Assembly: GCA_002780675.1 (NCBI GenBank)
Contig: PEUR01000152.1
Location: forward strand, 1 to 5,569
Length of the DNA stretch: 5,569 nt
Origin: Gallionellales bacterium CG03_land_8_20_14_0_80_55_15
GTDB lineage: Bacteria > Pseudomonadota > Gammaproteobacteria > Burkholderiales > Gallionellaceae
Direction: 5' to 3'
Part shown: positions 5,552-5,569 of the stretch, one piece after another
Layout of the letters: each line of letters begins with the position of its first letter
Position numbering within the stretch: position 1 is the stretch's first letter
Notes under the pieces: model-generated
Told to the model about the DNA's origin: nothing
Databases searched by the model: none
What the model saw: only the letters and a program-made list of their open reading frames with translations
Position numbers and translations under genes: made by a program

Positions 5552-5561
5552 AGAGGAGAGG
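5552..5561 (+). promoter_or_regulatory. Ribosome binding site of a gene starting at or beyond the right edge
   Basis: AGAGGAGAGG is a strong Shine-Dalgarno sequence, and the window ends 8 bases later, which is normal spacing if a start codon begins just outside. The gene would be on the plus strand, downstream of phoB. phoR is one candidate, but nothing in view identifies it. Confidence 0.5.
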
Positions 5562-5569
5562 TTTTGCAG

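Overview
The window reads as a moderately GC-rich chromosomal segment of a Gram-negative proteobacterium, most likely a betaproteobacterium. This rests on an MsbA-type lipid A exporter, a PhoB very close in layout to the enterobacterial protein, and the last two cobalamin-assembly genes. I cannot place the genus from sequence alone; a Gallionella/Sideroxydans-like relative is only a guess.

Layout, left to right. A minus-strand pair, cobS then cobC (1388 down to 10), overlaps by 4 bases (ATGA) and encodes the last steps of cobalamin nucleotide-loop assembly. A 299-bp divergent intergenic region follows. It holds a 10-bp inverted repeat, a small tetraloop hairpin and a possible extended -10 site. 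Next is msbA on the plus strand (1688-3433), encoding a full-length ABC half-transporter.

Directly behind the msbA stop codon lies the most notable item: a 312-bp non-autonomous mobile element (3442-3753). It has 17-bp terminal inverted repeats with one mismatch and a perfect 8-bp target-site duplication (TAAAAGAA). Inside are minus-strand remnants of what looks like an IS1595-type transposase. It is a MITE or internally deleted insertion sequence, now sitting between msbA and the promoter of the next gene.

A typical 2-Cys peroxiredoxin (3846-4448) follows, with a good sigma70-like promoter, a palindrome in the promoter spacer, a strong ribosome binding site and a perfect 16-bp stem terminator. 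The last gene is phoB (4695-5390), preceded by a clear Pho box of 11-bp-phased CTGTCAT repeats, which implies autoregulation. No phoR lies within the 179 bases after phoB. The window ends on a strong Shine-Dalgarno sequence whose gene should start at or just past the right edge.

The genes form separate units (cobalamin completion, outer-membrane lipid export, peroxide defence, phosphate response) rather than one pathway. I found no evidence of a novel multi-gene system. The mobile element and a few regulatory details are what merit a second look.
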